Positions 1 to 8,976 of a DNA stretch of 64,000 nt are shown here, piece by piece; the first letter of the stretch is position 1, and every line of letters begins with the position of its first letter. The notes beneath the pieces were generated by a model, which saw only the letters and a list, made by a program, of their open reading frames with translations, did no database searches and had not been told where the DNA came from. Where the stretch lies: contig NZ_CDDD01000049.1 in the NCBI RefSeq assembly GCF_000820165.1, forward strand, positions 82,382-146,381. Reading direction: 5' to 3'. The stretch is from Aeromonas taiwanensis. GTDB lineage: Bacteria > Pseudomonadota > Gammaproteobacteria > Enterobacterales > Aeromonadaceae. The position numbers were made by a program, and so were the translations under genes.

Positions 1-1
1 C

Positions 2-100
2 CTTATTCGCCTGCAACGTCAGTTTGAAACTCAGGTCAAGATCATGAAGACCGCCGAGGAGAACGACGAGGCCCAAACCCAGCTGCTGCGTATCAGCTAA
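2..100 (+). CDS. flgF: FlgF C-terminus (proximal rod protein), partial
   Basis: The window opens inside this gene; only the last 32 codons and the TAA stop are present. The tail contains QFETQVKIMKTAEEND followed by a short polar end, which is the conserved C-terminal rod/hook helix of FlgE/F/G-type axial proteins. The position directly before flgG, with a 14-base gap containing an AGGAG ribosome site, identifies it as flgF, a structural subunit of the proximal flagellar rod in the periplasm. The call rests on the short tail and on operon order. Confidence 0.85.
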   Translation, partial: LIRLQRQFETQVKIMKTAEENDEAQTQLLRIS

Positions 101-114
101 TCAAGGAGCACACC

Positions 115-903
115 ATGAATCCTGCACTCTGGATCAGCAAGACCGGCCTCGATGCCCAGCAGACCAACATCTCGGTCACCTCGAACAACCTGGCGAACGC
201 CAGCACCGTGGGCTACAAGAAGGCGCGAGCCATCTTCGAGGATCTGCTCTACCAGAACGTCAACCAGCCCGGTGGCCGCTCCTCGGCGGACACCGAACTG
301 CCCTCCGGCCTGATGCTGGGGGCGGGGGCCAAGGTGGTCGCCACCCAGAAGAACCACAGCCAGGGCAACGTCCAGACCACGGACAACTCCCTGGACCTGA
401 TGATCAGCGGCCGCGGCTACTTCGAAATCCAGCTGCCGGACGGCAGCGCGGCCTACACCCGCAACGGCCAGTTCACCCTGAACGATGAGGGCACCATAGT
501 GACCCCGGGCAACGGCTATCCGCTGCAGCCGGAGATCCAGATCCCCGAGAACGCCCAGAGCGTGACCGTGGGGGAGGATGGCCAGGTCTCGGTGCAGCTC
601 AAGGGGGACGGCCAGTCCCAGGTGGTGGGCCAGATCAACACCACGGACTTCGTCAACCCGACCGGCTTGCAGCCCATGGGGGAGAACCTCTTCGTCGAGA
701 CCCAGTCCAGCGGCGCCCCCATCCAGGGAACCGCCGGTGCAGACGGGCTCGGGGTCATCAAACAGGGGATGCTGGAGACCTCCAACGTCAACGTGACCGA
801 GGAGCTGGTGAACCTCATCCAGGCCCAGCGGGTGTACGAGATGAACTCCAAGGTCATCTCTGCGGTGGACTCGATGATGTCCTTCCTTACCCAGCGCACC
901 TGA
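115..903 (+). CDS. flgG: Flagellar distal rod protein FlgG
   Basis: The 262-residue protein has the normal FlgG length. The N-terminus carries the rod/hook signature SNNLANAST (about residues 24-32) and the C-terminus ends in the axial helix ELVNLIQAQRVYEMNSKVI; both ends fold together in the coiled-coil core of the rod. FlgG builds the distal rod that crosses the peptidoglycan and lies inside the P and L rings. The ATG is preceded by AAGGAG. It sits between flgF and flgH in the usual flgBCDEFGHIJKL order, so it is probably part of a long transcript starting upstream of this window. Confidence 0.97.
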   Translation: MNPALWISKTGLDAQQTNISVTSNNLANASTVGYKKARAIFEDLLYQNVNQPGGRSSADTELPSGLMLGAGAKVVATQKNHSQGNVQTTDNSLDLMISGRGYFEIQLPDGSAAYTRNGQFTLNDEGTIVTPGNGYPLQPEIQIPENAQSVTVGEDGQVSVQLKGDGQSQVVGQINTTDFVNPTGLQPMGENLFVETQSSGAPIQGTAGADGLGVIKQGMLETSNVNVTEELVNLIQAQRVYEMNSKVISAVDSMMSFLTQRT

Positions 904-914
904 TTAGGAGAGTC

Positions 915-1589
915 ATGATGAAAGCCATCTGGATGCTGAGCCTGCTGACGCTGGCAGGCTGTACCAGTACCCTCAACACCCCGAGACCCGACGATCCCGA
1001 GTTCGCCCCCGTGTACGGCGAGTCGGAGCCGGTGTCGGTGCGCCCGACCGGGGCCATCTTCCAGCCCGAGCAGGTCAACGGTATCTACTCGGACATCAAG
1101 GCGCACCGGGTGGGTGACATCATCACCATCCAGTTGGCGGAGTCGACCTCGGCGTCGAAAAAGGCCAACACCCAGAGCGGCAAGGACAACAAGCTGGCGC
1201 TCGACCCCGTCACCCTGGGTGGCGTGCCGGTCACGGCGGGGCCCTACGATCTGTCGGCCTCCATCGGCCAGAACAGTGCGTTCAAGGGGCAGGCCAAGGC
1301 GGATCAGAGCAACAGCCTGCAGGGCAACATCTCGGTCAGCGTGGTCAAGGTGCTGCCGAACGGCAACCTGCTGGTGCGCGGCGAGAAGTGGATCATGCTC
1401 AACAACGGCAACGAGTACATCCGCATCACCGGCCTGGTGCGTCCGGAGGACGTCAGCTCCGAGAACAGCGTGTCATCCCAGAAGGTGGCGAATGCGCGCA
1501 TTCATTACGGTGGGACCGGCGATCTGGCCAACACCCAGGAACAGGGCTGGCTCACCAGCTTCTTCAATGGCCCCTGGTGGCCCATCTAA
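915..1589 (+). CDS. flgH: Flagellar L-ring lipoprotein FlgH
   Basis: The 224-residue protein begins with a lipoprotein signal peptide ending in the lipobox LAGC (Cys16), as expected for an L-ring subunit anchored in the outer membrane. The family core VGDIITIQLAES and the region QGNISVSVVKVLPNGNL match FlgH. It lies 11 bases after flgG behind TTAGGAG. Two ATGs are adjacent (915 and 918); the first is reported, and either is possible. The L ring acts as a bushing for the rod together with FlgI. Confidence 0.96.
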   Translation: MMKAIWMLSLLTLAGCTSTLNTPRPDDPEFAPVYGESEPVSVRPTGAIFQPEQVNGIYSDIKAHRVGDIITIQLAESTSASKKANTQSGKDNKLALDPVTLGGVPVTAGPYDLSASIGQNSAFKGQAKADQSNSLQGNISVSVVKVLPNGNLLVRGEKWIMLNNGNEYIRITGLVRPEDVSSENSVSSQKVANARIHYGGTGDLANTQEQGWLTSFFNGPWWPI

Positions 1590-1649
1590 GCGTCAGGTGC
1601 CCGGACAACCCGTTTGATCCGGGCCACAGTGGTTTTGTTAGGAGATGTC

Positions 1650-2747
1650 ATGAACCGATTCCGTCTGCTTGCCCTGCTGTGCTGCCTGTTGCCGCTCGGG
1701 CTGGCGCACGCGTCCCGCATCAAGGATCTCGCCTCGGTGGAAGGGGTGCGCAGCAACCAGCTGATCGGTTACGGTCTGGTGGTGGGTCTGCCCGGCACGG
1801 GTGAGAAGAACAACGCCTTCACCGAGCAGACCTTCAGGACCATGCTCAACAACTTCGGCATCAAGGTGCCGGACAACATCAAGCCCAAGATCAAGGACGT
1901 GGCGCCGGTGGCCATCCACGCAGACCTGCCTCCCTTCTCCAAGCCGGGCCAGACCATAGACGTCACCGTCTCCGCCATCGGCGAGGCGAAGAGCCTGCGG
2001 GGCGGCACCCTGCTGCAGACCTTCCTCAAGGGGCTGGACGGCCGCGTCTATGCGGTGGCCCAGGGCAGCCTGGTGGTCGGTGGCCTGGGGGCCGAGGGGG
2101 CGGACGGATCCAAGGTGGTGATCAACACCCCGACCGTGGGACGCATCGCCAACGGGGCGACCGTGGAGCGGGAGGTGCCTAACTCCTTCAGCCAGGGGGA
2201 CACCATCACCTTCAACCTGAACCGGCCGGACTTCACCACCGCCCGCCGGGTGGCTGACGTGGTCAACGATCTGGTGGGGCCCAACACCGCCCAGGCGCAG
2301 GATGCCACCTCCATCAAGGTGTTCGCGCCGCGGGATCCGGCCCAGCGGGTCTCCTACCTCTCCACCATCGAGAACCTGGAGGTGGATCCGGCGAGCGAGT
2401 CCGCCAAGATCATCGTCAATTCCCGTACCGGCACCATCGTCATCGGCAGCGAGGTGAGGTTGCGCCCGGCCGCCATCAGCCATGGCGGCCTGACGGTCAC
2501 CATTGCCGAGAACCAGCAGGTTTCCCAGCCCAATCCGCTGGCGGGCGGGCAGACGGCGGTCACCAACAACTCCACCATCAACGTGCAGCAGGATCCGGGG
2601 CGGATGTTCAAGTTCGATACCGGCGCGACCCTGGACGATCTGGTGCGGGCGGTGAACCAGGTGGGGGTGGCCCCGGGCGACCTGATGGCGATCCTGGAGG
2701 CGCTGCAGCAGGCGGGTGCGATCCAGGGGCAGCTGGTCATTCTGTAG
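1650..2747 (+). CDS. flgI: Flagellar P-ring protein FlgI
   Basis: This 365-residue periplasmic protein forms the peptidoglycan-level P ring. A Sec signal peptide ([21 protein letters not shown]) precedes the mature start [19 protein letters not shown], which is diagnostic of FlgI, and the C-terminus ends [10 protein letters not shown] as is typical. The ATG at 1650 is chosen because TTAGGAGAT lies just upstream and the signal peptide starts there; a TTG 36 bases earlier would add unrelated residues before the signal peptide. Confidence 0.97.
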   Translation: MNRFRLLALLCCLLPLGLAHASRIKDLASVEGVRSNQLIGYGLVVGLPGTGEKNNAFTEQTFRTMLNNFGIKVPDNIKPKIKDVAPVAIHADLPPFSKPGQTIDVTVSAIGEAKSLRGGTLLQTFLKGLDGRVYAVAQGSLVVGGLGAEGADGSKVVINTPTVGRIANGATVEREVPNSFSQGDTITFNLNRPDFTTARRVADVVNDLVGPNTAQAQDATSIKVFAPRDPAQRVSYLSTIENLEVDPASESAKIIVNSRTGTIVIGSEVRLRPAAISHGGLTVTIAENQQVSQPNPLAGGQTAVTNNSTINVQQDPGRMFKFDTGATLDDLVRAVNQVGVAPGDLMAILEALQQAGAIQGQLVIL

Positions 2748-2792
2748 TTTCTTGAGCGGCAAGCGGTTGCCACGGGCGGCAAAGAGGTAGTT

Positions 2793-3899
2793 ATGGCAGA
2801 GTTCGACACCCAGAGCGGTATCAATCTTGGCATGGTGCAGGACGTCCAGAACCTGGACAAGCTGCGGCGCATGAGCCAGAGCCAGAGCAAGGAAGGGCAG
2901 CAGGGGGCACTGATGGCGGCAGCTCGCCAGTTCGAGTCCATCTTCACCCAGACTCTGTTCAAGGGGATGCGCCAGGCCAACTCGGTGCTGACCGAGGGCA
3001 ACCCGATGAACAGCAGCTACACCCAGTTCTATGAAGGGATGCTGGACGAGCAGCGGGTTGCCGACATGTCGAGCAAAGGGGGGCTCGGCATTGCCGAGAT
3101 GGTGGCCAGACAGCTCTCCCCCGAGAAGACCTTCACCCATCAGGATGGGCGCGTGCTCAAGCTGCCCGAGCGCACCGAGCGGGTCTACAAGCCCTATCAG
3201 CCCCCCAGTGCTTCCAACGATCTGATCGCGGCCTCCAAAGTTGGCAAAGATTTTGCTGATAACGAAATGAAGAGCGAGATGAATGGGGGTGAGTCCCGGC
3301 TGGCCCCGCCTCGTCGCCCTCACCGCACCGTGCCGCCCATGGGCAGTATCCAGCGGGCGCCGGCCCTGGATGGCAGTGCCAAGGTGTTCGACAGTCCGGA
3401 AGAGTTCGTCGACAGGCTGATGCCGCTCGCCAAGAAGGCGGCGGACAAACTGGGGCTGAGTCCGGCGGTGCTGGTGGCCCAGGCGGCCCTGGAGAGCGGT
3501 TGGGGCAAGCGGGTGATCAAGGACGGGGAGGGGCAGATAACCCACAACCTGTTCGGCATCAAGGCCGATCCACGCTGGGAAGGGCCCAAGGCCGTGGTGA
3601 GCACTCTGGAGTATGAACAAGGGGTGGCGTCGCGTCAGAAGGCGGCGTTTCGTTCCTACGAGTCGTTCGAGGAGAGCTTCAACGACTACGTGGACTTCCT
3701 GACCTCGGGCACCCGCTACAAGGGGGCCCTGGCCAAGGTCGACAGCCCTGACCGCTATTTCGAGGCACTGCAGCAGGCCGGGTATGCCACCGACCCCCAG
3801 TACGCCAACAAACTTAAACAAGTGTTGCGCAGCGATGCCATCGCCGGCTACTCGGCGCCCGGCAACGCTGCGACCAGGAACACAGAGATGGAGCTGTAA
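2793..3899 (+). CDS. flgJ: Peptidoglycan hydrolase / rod-assembly protein FlgJ
   Basis: The 368-residue protein has two parts. The N-terminal rod-capping domain (about residues 20-110, with AARQFESIFTQTLFKGMRQ) guides rod assembly. The C-terminal glucosaminidase-type domain (about residues 205-350, with VLVAQAALESGWGKRV, whose Glu is the likely catalytic acid) opens the peptidoglycan for the rod. This dual architecture is the gamma-proteobacterial form. It is followed three bases later by flgK, so translation is probably coupled. Confidence 0.96.
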   Translation: MAEFDTQSGINLGMVQDVQNLDKLRRMSQSQSKEGQQGALMAAARQFESIFTQTLFKGMRQANSVLTEGNPMNSSYTQFYEGMLDEQRVADMSSKGGLGIAEMVARQLSPEKTFTHQDGRVLKLPERTERVYKPYQPPSASNDLIAASKVGKDFADNEMKSEMNGGESRLAPPRRPHRTVPPMGSIQRAPALDGSAKVFDSPEEFVDRLMPLAKKAADKLGLSPAVLVAQAALESGWGKRVIKDGEGQITHNLFGIKADPRWEGPKAVVSTLEYEQGVASRQKAAFRSYESFEESFNDYVDFLTSGTRYKGALAKVDSPDRYFEALQQAGYATDPQYANKLKQVLRSDAIAGYSAPGNAATRNTEMEL

Positions 3900-3902
3900 G
3901 CT

Positions 3903-5891
3903 ATGGCAAGCGATCTGCTTGGAATCGGGACATCGGGTGTATTGGCCCAGCAGCGGCTGCTGCAGACCACCAGTAACAACATCGTCAACGTCAATAGCCA
4001 GGGCTATGTACGTGAACGCACCCTGATATACACCAATTCCATCGGATTGGGGACGGGGGACATGGTGAGCGAGCGCGTCATCAACGCCTATGCCCAGGCC
4101 GAGATGCGCCGGGACACCTCCGCCTACCACGCCTCAGGGGCGCGCTACGATCAGCTCTTCCAGCTCGACAGCCTGCTCGGTGACAGCAGCAACAGCGTGG
4201 GCACCACGATCACCTCCTATTTCAAGGCCTTCCATACCGCCAACGAGTCGCCCGCCGAGATCGGGGGGCGCAAGACCACATTGAGCGAACTCAACGGCAT
4301 GGTGGACAGGTTCCATACCCTCTCCGCCCAGCTCGACAAGCAGAGCGACACCATCAATGCCACCATAGGCGACGAGACGGACAGGGTGAACAGCCTGCTG
4401 AACAGCATCAACGATCTGAACCAGGCCATCATCCGCACCCAGGGCTCGCCGGAAGAGAGCCTGATGCTGTTCGATCAGCGGGACGAGGCCATCCGCCAGC
4501 TCTCGGAGAAGATGGAGATCCGCACCGTGACCCAGCCCAACGGCAGCATGCTGGTCAACATGAGCACCGGGCACTCCCTGGTGCTGGACGGTGGCGTGGC
4601 CCAGTTCAAGGTGGTAGCGGGCAACCCTGACTCCCGGGATGCGACGTTGCAGCTGACCCTGGGGGCCAACAAGGCCACCATCAGCGACAAGGACATGGGG
4701 GGGACCATAGGCGGCCTCTTCACCGCGCGCCGGGATCTGGAGCCGACCAAGCGGGAGCTGGGGCAGCTGGCCGTCGCCCTGGGGGACGCCATGAACCAGC
4801 AGAACCGGCTGGGGATGGATCTGGACAACGAGCTGGGAGGGGATCTTTTTACCCTCGAGGGGAGCCAGGGGTTGCCGTATGCCGGCAACCAGGGCAGTGG
4901 CGCCGCCAGCGTGAACTTCGTGCCCGGCAAGGGCAGCGAGGTGACCACCTTCGACTACGAGGTGCAGTTCAACGGCCCCACCGGCTATGAGGTCTTCTCC
5001 ATCGATGCCAGTGGCCAGCGCACCTCGGTGGCGACCGGCACCACTCCGCCCGCCAAGTTCGAGGTGGCGGGGCACGGCATCGAGATAGAGCTTTCCGGCG
5101 CCCCGGTGGCCGGCGACAAGATAGTGCTGCAACCCACCAAACATGCCGCTGCCGGCCTCGAGGCCGCCATCACCCGGCCCGAGGACATCGCGCTGGCGTC
5201 CCCCATCAAGGCGGACAAGAACGCCCAGAACCTGGGCTCGGGCGAGATCACCATCAGCAGCCTCTACAACACGGGGACGGGGTCGGGCTTTGGCACCAAC
5301 ACCCTGGACCCGAGCGCACCCCAGGTCATCAAGATCGACGGCAGCGGCAATTACGAGGTCTACGACAAGAACAACAACCTGCTCGGGGTGGCGCCGGCTT
5401 CCACCAAGGGGCAGAACCTGATGTCCGCCCTGGAGATGCCGCTCGGCACCCCTATAGTACCGGCCCTGACCCCGGGCTACGACTTCAGCATCACCGGCAA
5501 GGTGGAGGCCAATGACAGCTTCACCCTGAGCTACAACAAGGACGGCTTCGCCGACAACGCCAACGGCCTGGCGCTGGCGGAGCTGCAGAACAAGGAGCTG
5601 GTGCGCAAGAACAACAATGCCGCCACCAGCAACGACAAGATGACCTTCAACGATGCCTACTCCGGGCTGGTGAGCGGGATTGGCAACAAGACCAGCCAGG
5701 CCAAGACCCTGCTGGAGGCCAACGAGGCGAAGCTGACCCAGAGCACCGGCATCTACGAGAGCGTCTCCGGGGTCAACCTGGAGGAGGAGGCGGCCAACCT
5801 CATCCGCTTCCAGCAGTCCTATGCGGCCTCTGCCCAGATAGTGAACACCGCCAAGACCATCTTCGACACCCTGCTCTCCTCCGTGAGGTAA
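3903..5891 (+). CDS. flgK: Flagellar hook-filament junction protein FlgK (HAP1)
   Basis: The 662-residue protein starts with the axial motif LLQTTSNNIVNVNSQGYVRE and ends with the conserved helix EAANLIRFQQSYAASAQI and TIFDTLLSSVR. FlgK is the first hook-associated protein and joins hook and filament with FlgL. It is longer than the E. coli protein (about 547 residues); the additional sequence is in the variable outer domains (about residues 330-560). It is tightly packed between flgJ and flgL with 3-base gaps. Confidence 0.96.
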   Translation: MASDLLGIGTSGVLAQQRLLQTTSNNIVNVNSQGYVRERTLIYTNSIGLGTGDMVSERVINAYAQAEMRRDTSAYHASGARYDQLFQLDSLLGDSSNSVGTTITSYFKAFHTANESPAEIGGRKTTLSELNGMVDRFHTLSAQLDKQSDTINATIGDETDRVNSLLNSINDLNQAIIRTQGSPEESLMLFDQRDEAIRQLSEKMEIRTVTQPNGSMLVNMSTGHSLVLDGGVAQFKVVAGNPDSRDATLQLTLGANKATISDKDMGGTIGGLFTARRDLEPTKRELGQLAVALGDAMNQQNRLGMDLDNELGGDLFTLEGSQGLPYAGNQGSGAASVNFVPGKGSEVTTFDYEVQFNGPTGYEVFSIDASGQRTSVATGTTPPAKFEVAGHGIEIELSGAPVAGDKIVLQPTKHAAAGLEAAITRPEDIALASPIKADKNAQNLGSGEITISSLYNTGTGSGFGTNTLDPSAPQVIKIDGSGNYEVYDKNNNLLGVAPASTKGQNLMSALEMPLGTPIVPALTPGYDFSITGKVEANDSFTLSYNKDGFADNANGLALAELQNKELVRKNNNAATSNDKMTFNDAYSGLVSGIGNKTSQAKTLLEANEAKLTQSTGIYESVSGVNLEEEAANLIRFQQSYAASAQIVNTAKTIFDTLLSSVR

Positions 5892-5894
5892 GTC

Positions 5895-7106
5895 ATGCGC
5901 ATCACCACCAACATGATCTATGACCGCAACCTGGCCACCATGAGCAAGGTCAGCGAACGCCAGAACACGGCCTACAACCAGCTGATGACGGGGGACAAGT
6001 TCACCCGCTCCGGCGAGGATCCCTCCGGCATGAGCCAGAAGATGGCGCTCACCAAGGAGATCGACCTCTTCAAGCAGTACGGCGTCAATGGCAGCCTGCT
6101 GGAGAACAGCCTGGGCCACGAGGATACGGTGCTCACCTCCCTCAACAGCGCCATGCTGAGCGCCCAGACCCTGATCCAGAAGGCGAACAACTCCGCCATG
6201 GGCGCCGAAGAGCGCAGCGCCATCGCAAGCGAGCTGGAGGGGCTGCAAAAACAGATGTTCGATCTGATGAACAGCAAGAACTCCCAGGGGGAGTTCATCT
6301 TCGGCGGCAACCAGAGCAAGACCCAGCCCTTCGTCAAGGACGCCAGCGGCAACTATGTGTTCCAGGGGGACACGGGCCAGCGCAGCATCCAGGTCTCTCC
6401 CACGGTCAAGGTCCCGGCCAACGACTCCGGCTTCGATCTGTTCGAGACGGTGGCCACCCGGCGCACCGCCAGCGCTGCCAGCGCCAACATCCAGGTGGGG
6501 ATCGGGGATCAGGGGAACTTCGAGAGCTTCTATCGCAACAACTACGACCCGGCCACGCCGGCCAACAACCAGTACACGGTGAGCACCCTGGCGGGCCCGC
6601 CGGATACCTACGAGATCACGGACGGCGGCGGCAACCTGCTGCAGAGCGGCGACTATGTGGCGGGCAACAAGATAGCCTTCAACGGGCTGGAGCTGACCCT
6701 GGACCTGCCAGCCGGGGGGGCGAACCAGACCTTCGCGCTGGACACCCCGAAAAACGACAACGTGCTCAATGGCATGTCCGACTTCATCTCGGCCCTGCGC
6801 GACCCCGCGCTCCCGGCAAGCGACTTCCAGTTGGCGGTGGCCGATGCGACGACCCATATGAATAACGCCAGAACCAAGGTGGACAGGGCGCAGGGGGAGG
6901 TGGGCAGCCGGCTCAACAGCCTGGAACAGGTGATGAGTTCCAATGACGGGCTAAGCACCCTGAACCAGCAGGCGCGGGCCAAGGTCTCGGAGGCCGACAT
7001 GTACGAGGTGATCGCGACCCTCTCCAAGGAGGATGCGGCCATGAGCGCCTCCCAGCTCGCCTTCAGCAAGATAAGCAAGCTGACCCTGTTCGACTATATC
7101 CGCTGA
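5895..7106 (+). CDS. flgL: Flagellar hook-filament junction protein FlgL (HAP3)
   Basis: The 403-residue flagellin-like protein begins MRITTNMIYDRNLATMSKV and ends SQLAFSKISKLTLFDYIR, both typical of FlgL. FlgL sits on FlgK and is the platform for filament growth. It is the last gene of the flg run here; no flagellin gene follows, and the next gene is mgtE behind its own promoter and riboswitch. I see no strong U-rich terminator directly behind flgL. Confidence 0.95.
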   Translation: MRITTNMIYDRNLATMSKVSERQNTAYNQLMTGDKFTRSGEDPSGMSQKMALTKEIDLFKQYGVNGSLLENSLGHEDTVLTSLNSAMLSAQTLIQKANNSAMGAEERSAIASELEGLQKQMFDLMNSKNSQGEFIFGGNQSKTQPFVKDASGNYVFQGDTGQRSIQVSPTVKVPANDSGFDLFETVATRRTASAASANIQVGIGDQGNFESFYRNNYDPATPANNQYTVSTLAGPPDTYEITDGGGNLLQSGDYVAGNKIAFNGLELTLDLPAGGANQTFALDTPKNDNVLNGMSDFISALRDPALPASDFQLAVADATTHMNNARTKVDRAQGEVGSRLNSLEQVMSSNDGLSTLNQQARAKVSEADMYEVIATLSKEDAAMSASQLAFSKISKLTLFDYIR

Positions 7107-7221
7107 TATCTGCCGTTGACCGCCCGCTCCCTCGTGGCCCTGGCCCGGGGGAGCACACTTTTCATCCCCAGCCAGCCTCCAGCCCAAATTGTAACAACCC
7201 GTTGCCAGGGGCCGAACCGCC

Positions 7222-7250
7222 TTGACGTCATAGGCCCGGGCGCCGATGAT
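7222..7250 (+). promoter_or_regulatory. Sigma-70-type promoter of the mgtE leader RNA
   Basis: TTGACG (7222-7227) and GATGAT (7245-7250) are separated by 17 bases. A transcript from here would start near 7257 and begin about 30 bases before the M-box aptamer, a spacing that makes sense for a riboswitch leader. The call is by inspection. The stretch 7107-7221 before it holds nothing that I can recognise. Confidence 0.55.
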
Positions 7251-7285
7251 GCCGACCGCACGGCACGCCGTGCGCATCATTCGCA

Positions 7286-7450
7286 GCATCTCGTTAGGCG
7301 AGGCTCCTGCATAAACACAGGCCACTGATCTCACGACGTCCAGAGACGCCCAAGATCAGGACAGTTTTCATCGGATTAAGGTGTCAACCCAAGTGGCTTC
7401 CGGTATGCCGGATACGTTATGCAGTGCTAAAGCTGGTACGTGGGGATGAA
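7286..7450 (+). promoter_or_regulatory. M-box (ykoK leader) magnesium riboswitch
   Basis: The leader carries the conserved blocks of the M-box aptamer in the right order: GTTAGGCGAGGCTCCTGC (7293-7310), CGTCCAGAGACGCC (7337-7350), and ATGCAGTGCTAAAGCT (7419-7434). CATCTC (7288-7293) can pair with GGGATG (7443-7448) to close stem P1. M-box RNAs bind several Mg2+ ions and switch off Mg2+ transporter genes when Mg2+ is plentiful; the downstream gene is the Mg2+ channel mgtE, which fits exactly. The three blocks were recognised by eye from memory of the family consensus; no covariance search was run. Confidence 0.9.
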
Positions 7451-7516
7451 AACACGCCGGACGGCGTCATTTCCTGCCTGTTACTCGTCAATCAAATTGC
7501 TGTTTTCTTGCAAACG

Positions 7517-7556
7517 GCAGCCGGTATGACCGGCTGCTCCCGGGCCCGACCCGGGA
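7517..7556 (+). promoter_or_regulatory. Two back-to-back hairpins before mgtE (probable expression platform)
   Basis: A perfect 8-bp stem (GCAGCCGG/CCGGCTGC, 7517-7537) is followed at once by a perfect 7-bp stem (TCCCGGG/CCCGGGA, 7538-7556). The second ends seven bases before the GAGGA ribosome site of mgtE. Neither is followed by a U run, so they are not ordinary terminators; control of translation or Rho access is more likely. A weaker hairpin (ACGCC/GGCGT, 7454-7467) lies between them and the aptamer. Confidence 0.6.
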
Positions 7557-7575
7557 TCACATGAGGACATCTGTG

Positions 7576-8919
7576 ATGAAGAAAACACACACCCTGCTCA
7601 ACCGTCATCAACTGCTCGACCCTGCCGCCCTGCGGGGTTGGCTTGCACACAACCAGGATCCGGTGGCCCGCGCCGATCAGCTTCTGGTCCTGCGTCCGGA
7701 AGAGCTCAACTGCATCTTCGATACCCTGCCCGAGCGCGAAGGAGCGGCCTTGCTAGGCTCCCTGCCTGCGGCGTGTGCGGGCCAGCTGCTGCTCAGGCTC
7801 CATGGCAGCATCGTCGGGGTCCTGCAGGGCGCTATCGCTCGTCGCGACCTGCTGACCATGCTGCGCAGGCTCGATGAGCACGATCGCAAGACCCTGCTCG
7901 CCCGTCTGCCCGATCCGGCAAGGCGCATCTTCCTGTCGCTGCTGGCCTGGCCGGGCGAGTCGGTGGGGGCCAACATGCGTCATGAATACCTTTCTGTGAC
8001 AGAGGGGGCGACGGTGGAGAGCGCCAGGCAGCTGATCCACGGCGCCTGGGATCAGGCCCGGCTGTTCGGGCACCTCTATGTGGTGGACGACGAGGGGCGC
8101 CTGCTGGGCCACGTCTCCCTCAAGTCGCTGCTGATCGCCGATCCCCGGCAGGGGGTGGGGGAGCTGATGGACAGGGAGACGGTGCGCATCAATGCCCGGG
8201 CGGATCAGGAGCTGGCTGCCCGCCTGCTGATCGATCGCGACCTCTCCATCCTGCCGGTGGAAGATCAGGGACGTCTGGTGGGGGTCTTCCATGTGGACGA
8301 TGCCGCCGACATCCTGGAGCTCGAATCCACCGAGGATGCGGAGTTGCAGGGGGGATCCTCGCCGCTGGACACGCCCTACCTGCAGGCGACCCCCTGGCAG
8401 CTATGGCGAAAGCGGGTGGGCTGGCTGCTCATCCTGTTCGTGGCGGAGGCTTACACGGGCACGGTGCTGCGGGCGTTCGAGGAGCAGCTGGAGGCGGCCA
8501 TCGCGCTCGCCTTCTTCATTCCGCTCTTGATCGGGACCGGCGGCAACAGCGGCACCCAGATCACCACCACCATAGTGCGGGCCATGGCGGTGGGGGAGGT
8601 GAGCCTGAAAAACCTCGGCACCGTGCTCAAAAAAGAGCTCTCCACCGGCCTGCTCATCTCGGCGGCCATTGCCCTGGCCGCCTGGGTGAGAGCCTGGAGC
8701 CTGGGGGTGGGGCCCGAGATCGGCATGGTCGTGACCCTGACCATCGTCGCCATCGTGCTGTGGAGTGCCACCGTCGCCTCGGTGATCCCCATGGTGCTGC
8801 GCCGTCTGCGCATCGACCCGGCGGTGGTCTCGGCCCCCTTCATCGCCACCCTGGTGGACGGCACCGGCCTCATCATCTACTTCGAGATAGCCAAGCTGAT
8901 CCTGCCGGACCTGCAGTGA
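7576..8919 (+). CDS. mgtE: Magnesium transporter MgtE
   Basis: The 447-residue protein has the MgtE layout. A helical N domain (about 10-125, with LLTMLRRLDEHDRKTLLARL) is followed by a CBS pair (about 130-255, ending LVGVFHVDDAADILELE). The C-terminal membrane domain (about 275-447) includes IGTGGNSGTQITTT and the final ATLVDGTGLIIYFEIAKLIL, which line the Mg2+ pore. The ATG at 7576 is preferred over 7561 because GAGGA (7563-7567) stands eight bases before it; the earlier ATG lies in front of that site. Its M-box leader supports Mg2+ as substrate. Confidence 0.95.
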   Translation: MKKTHTLLNRHQLLDPAALRGWLAHNQDPVARADQLLVLRPEELNCIFDTLPEREGAALLGSLPAACAGQLLLRLHGSIVGVLQGAIARRDLLTMLRRLDEHDRKTLLARLPDPARRIFLSLLAWPGESVGANMRHEYLSVTEGATVESARQLIHGAWDQARLFGHLYVVDDEGRLLGHVSLKSLLIADPRQGVGELMDRETVRINARADQELAARLLIDRDLSILPVEDQGRLVGVFHVDDAADILELESTEDAELQGGSSPLDTPYLQATPWQLWRKRVGWLLILFVAEAYTGTVLRAFEEQLEAAIALAFFIPLLIGTGGNSGTQITTTIVRAMAVGEVSLKNLGTVLKKELSTGLLISAAIALAAWVRAWSLGVGPEIGMVVTLTIVAIVLWSATVASVIPMVLRRLRIDPAVVSAPFIATLVDGTGLIIYFEIAKLILPDLQ

Positions 8920-8937
8920 GACAGGCATAACGACAAA

Positions 8938-8960
8938 AGGCAGCCATCGGCTGCCTTTTT
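8938..8960. terminator. Bidirectional terminator between mgtE and ppx
   Basis: AGGCAGCC/GGCTGCCT forms an 8-bp stem with a 3-base loop, followed by five T on the plus strand and preceded by four A. It can stop both convergent genes. Confidence 0.9.
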
Positions 8961-8976
8961 CGTCTGGGTTTGGCCC

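Noticed and set aside
1638..4130. Very long minus-strand open frame opposite flgI-flgK
   Set aside because: It is the shadow of high-GC coding sequence on the other strand; it has no family similarity and spans three real genes. The same holds for the long minus-strand frame at 4134-6857 and others opposite ppk, ppx, aceA and aceB.
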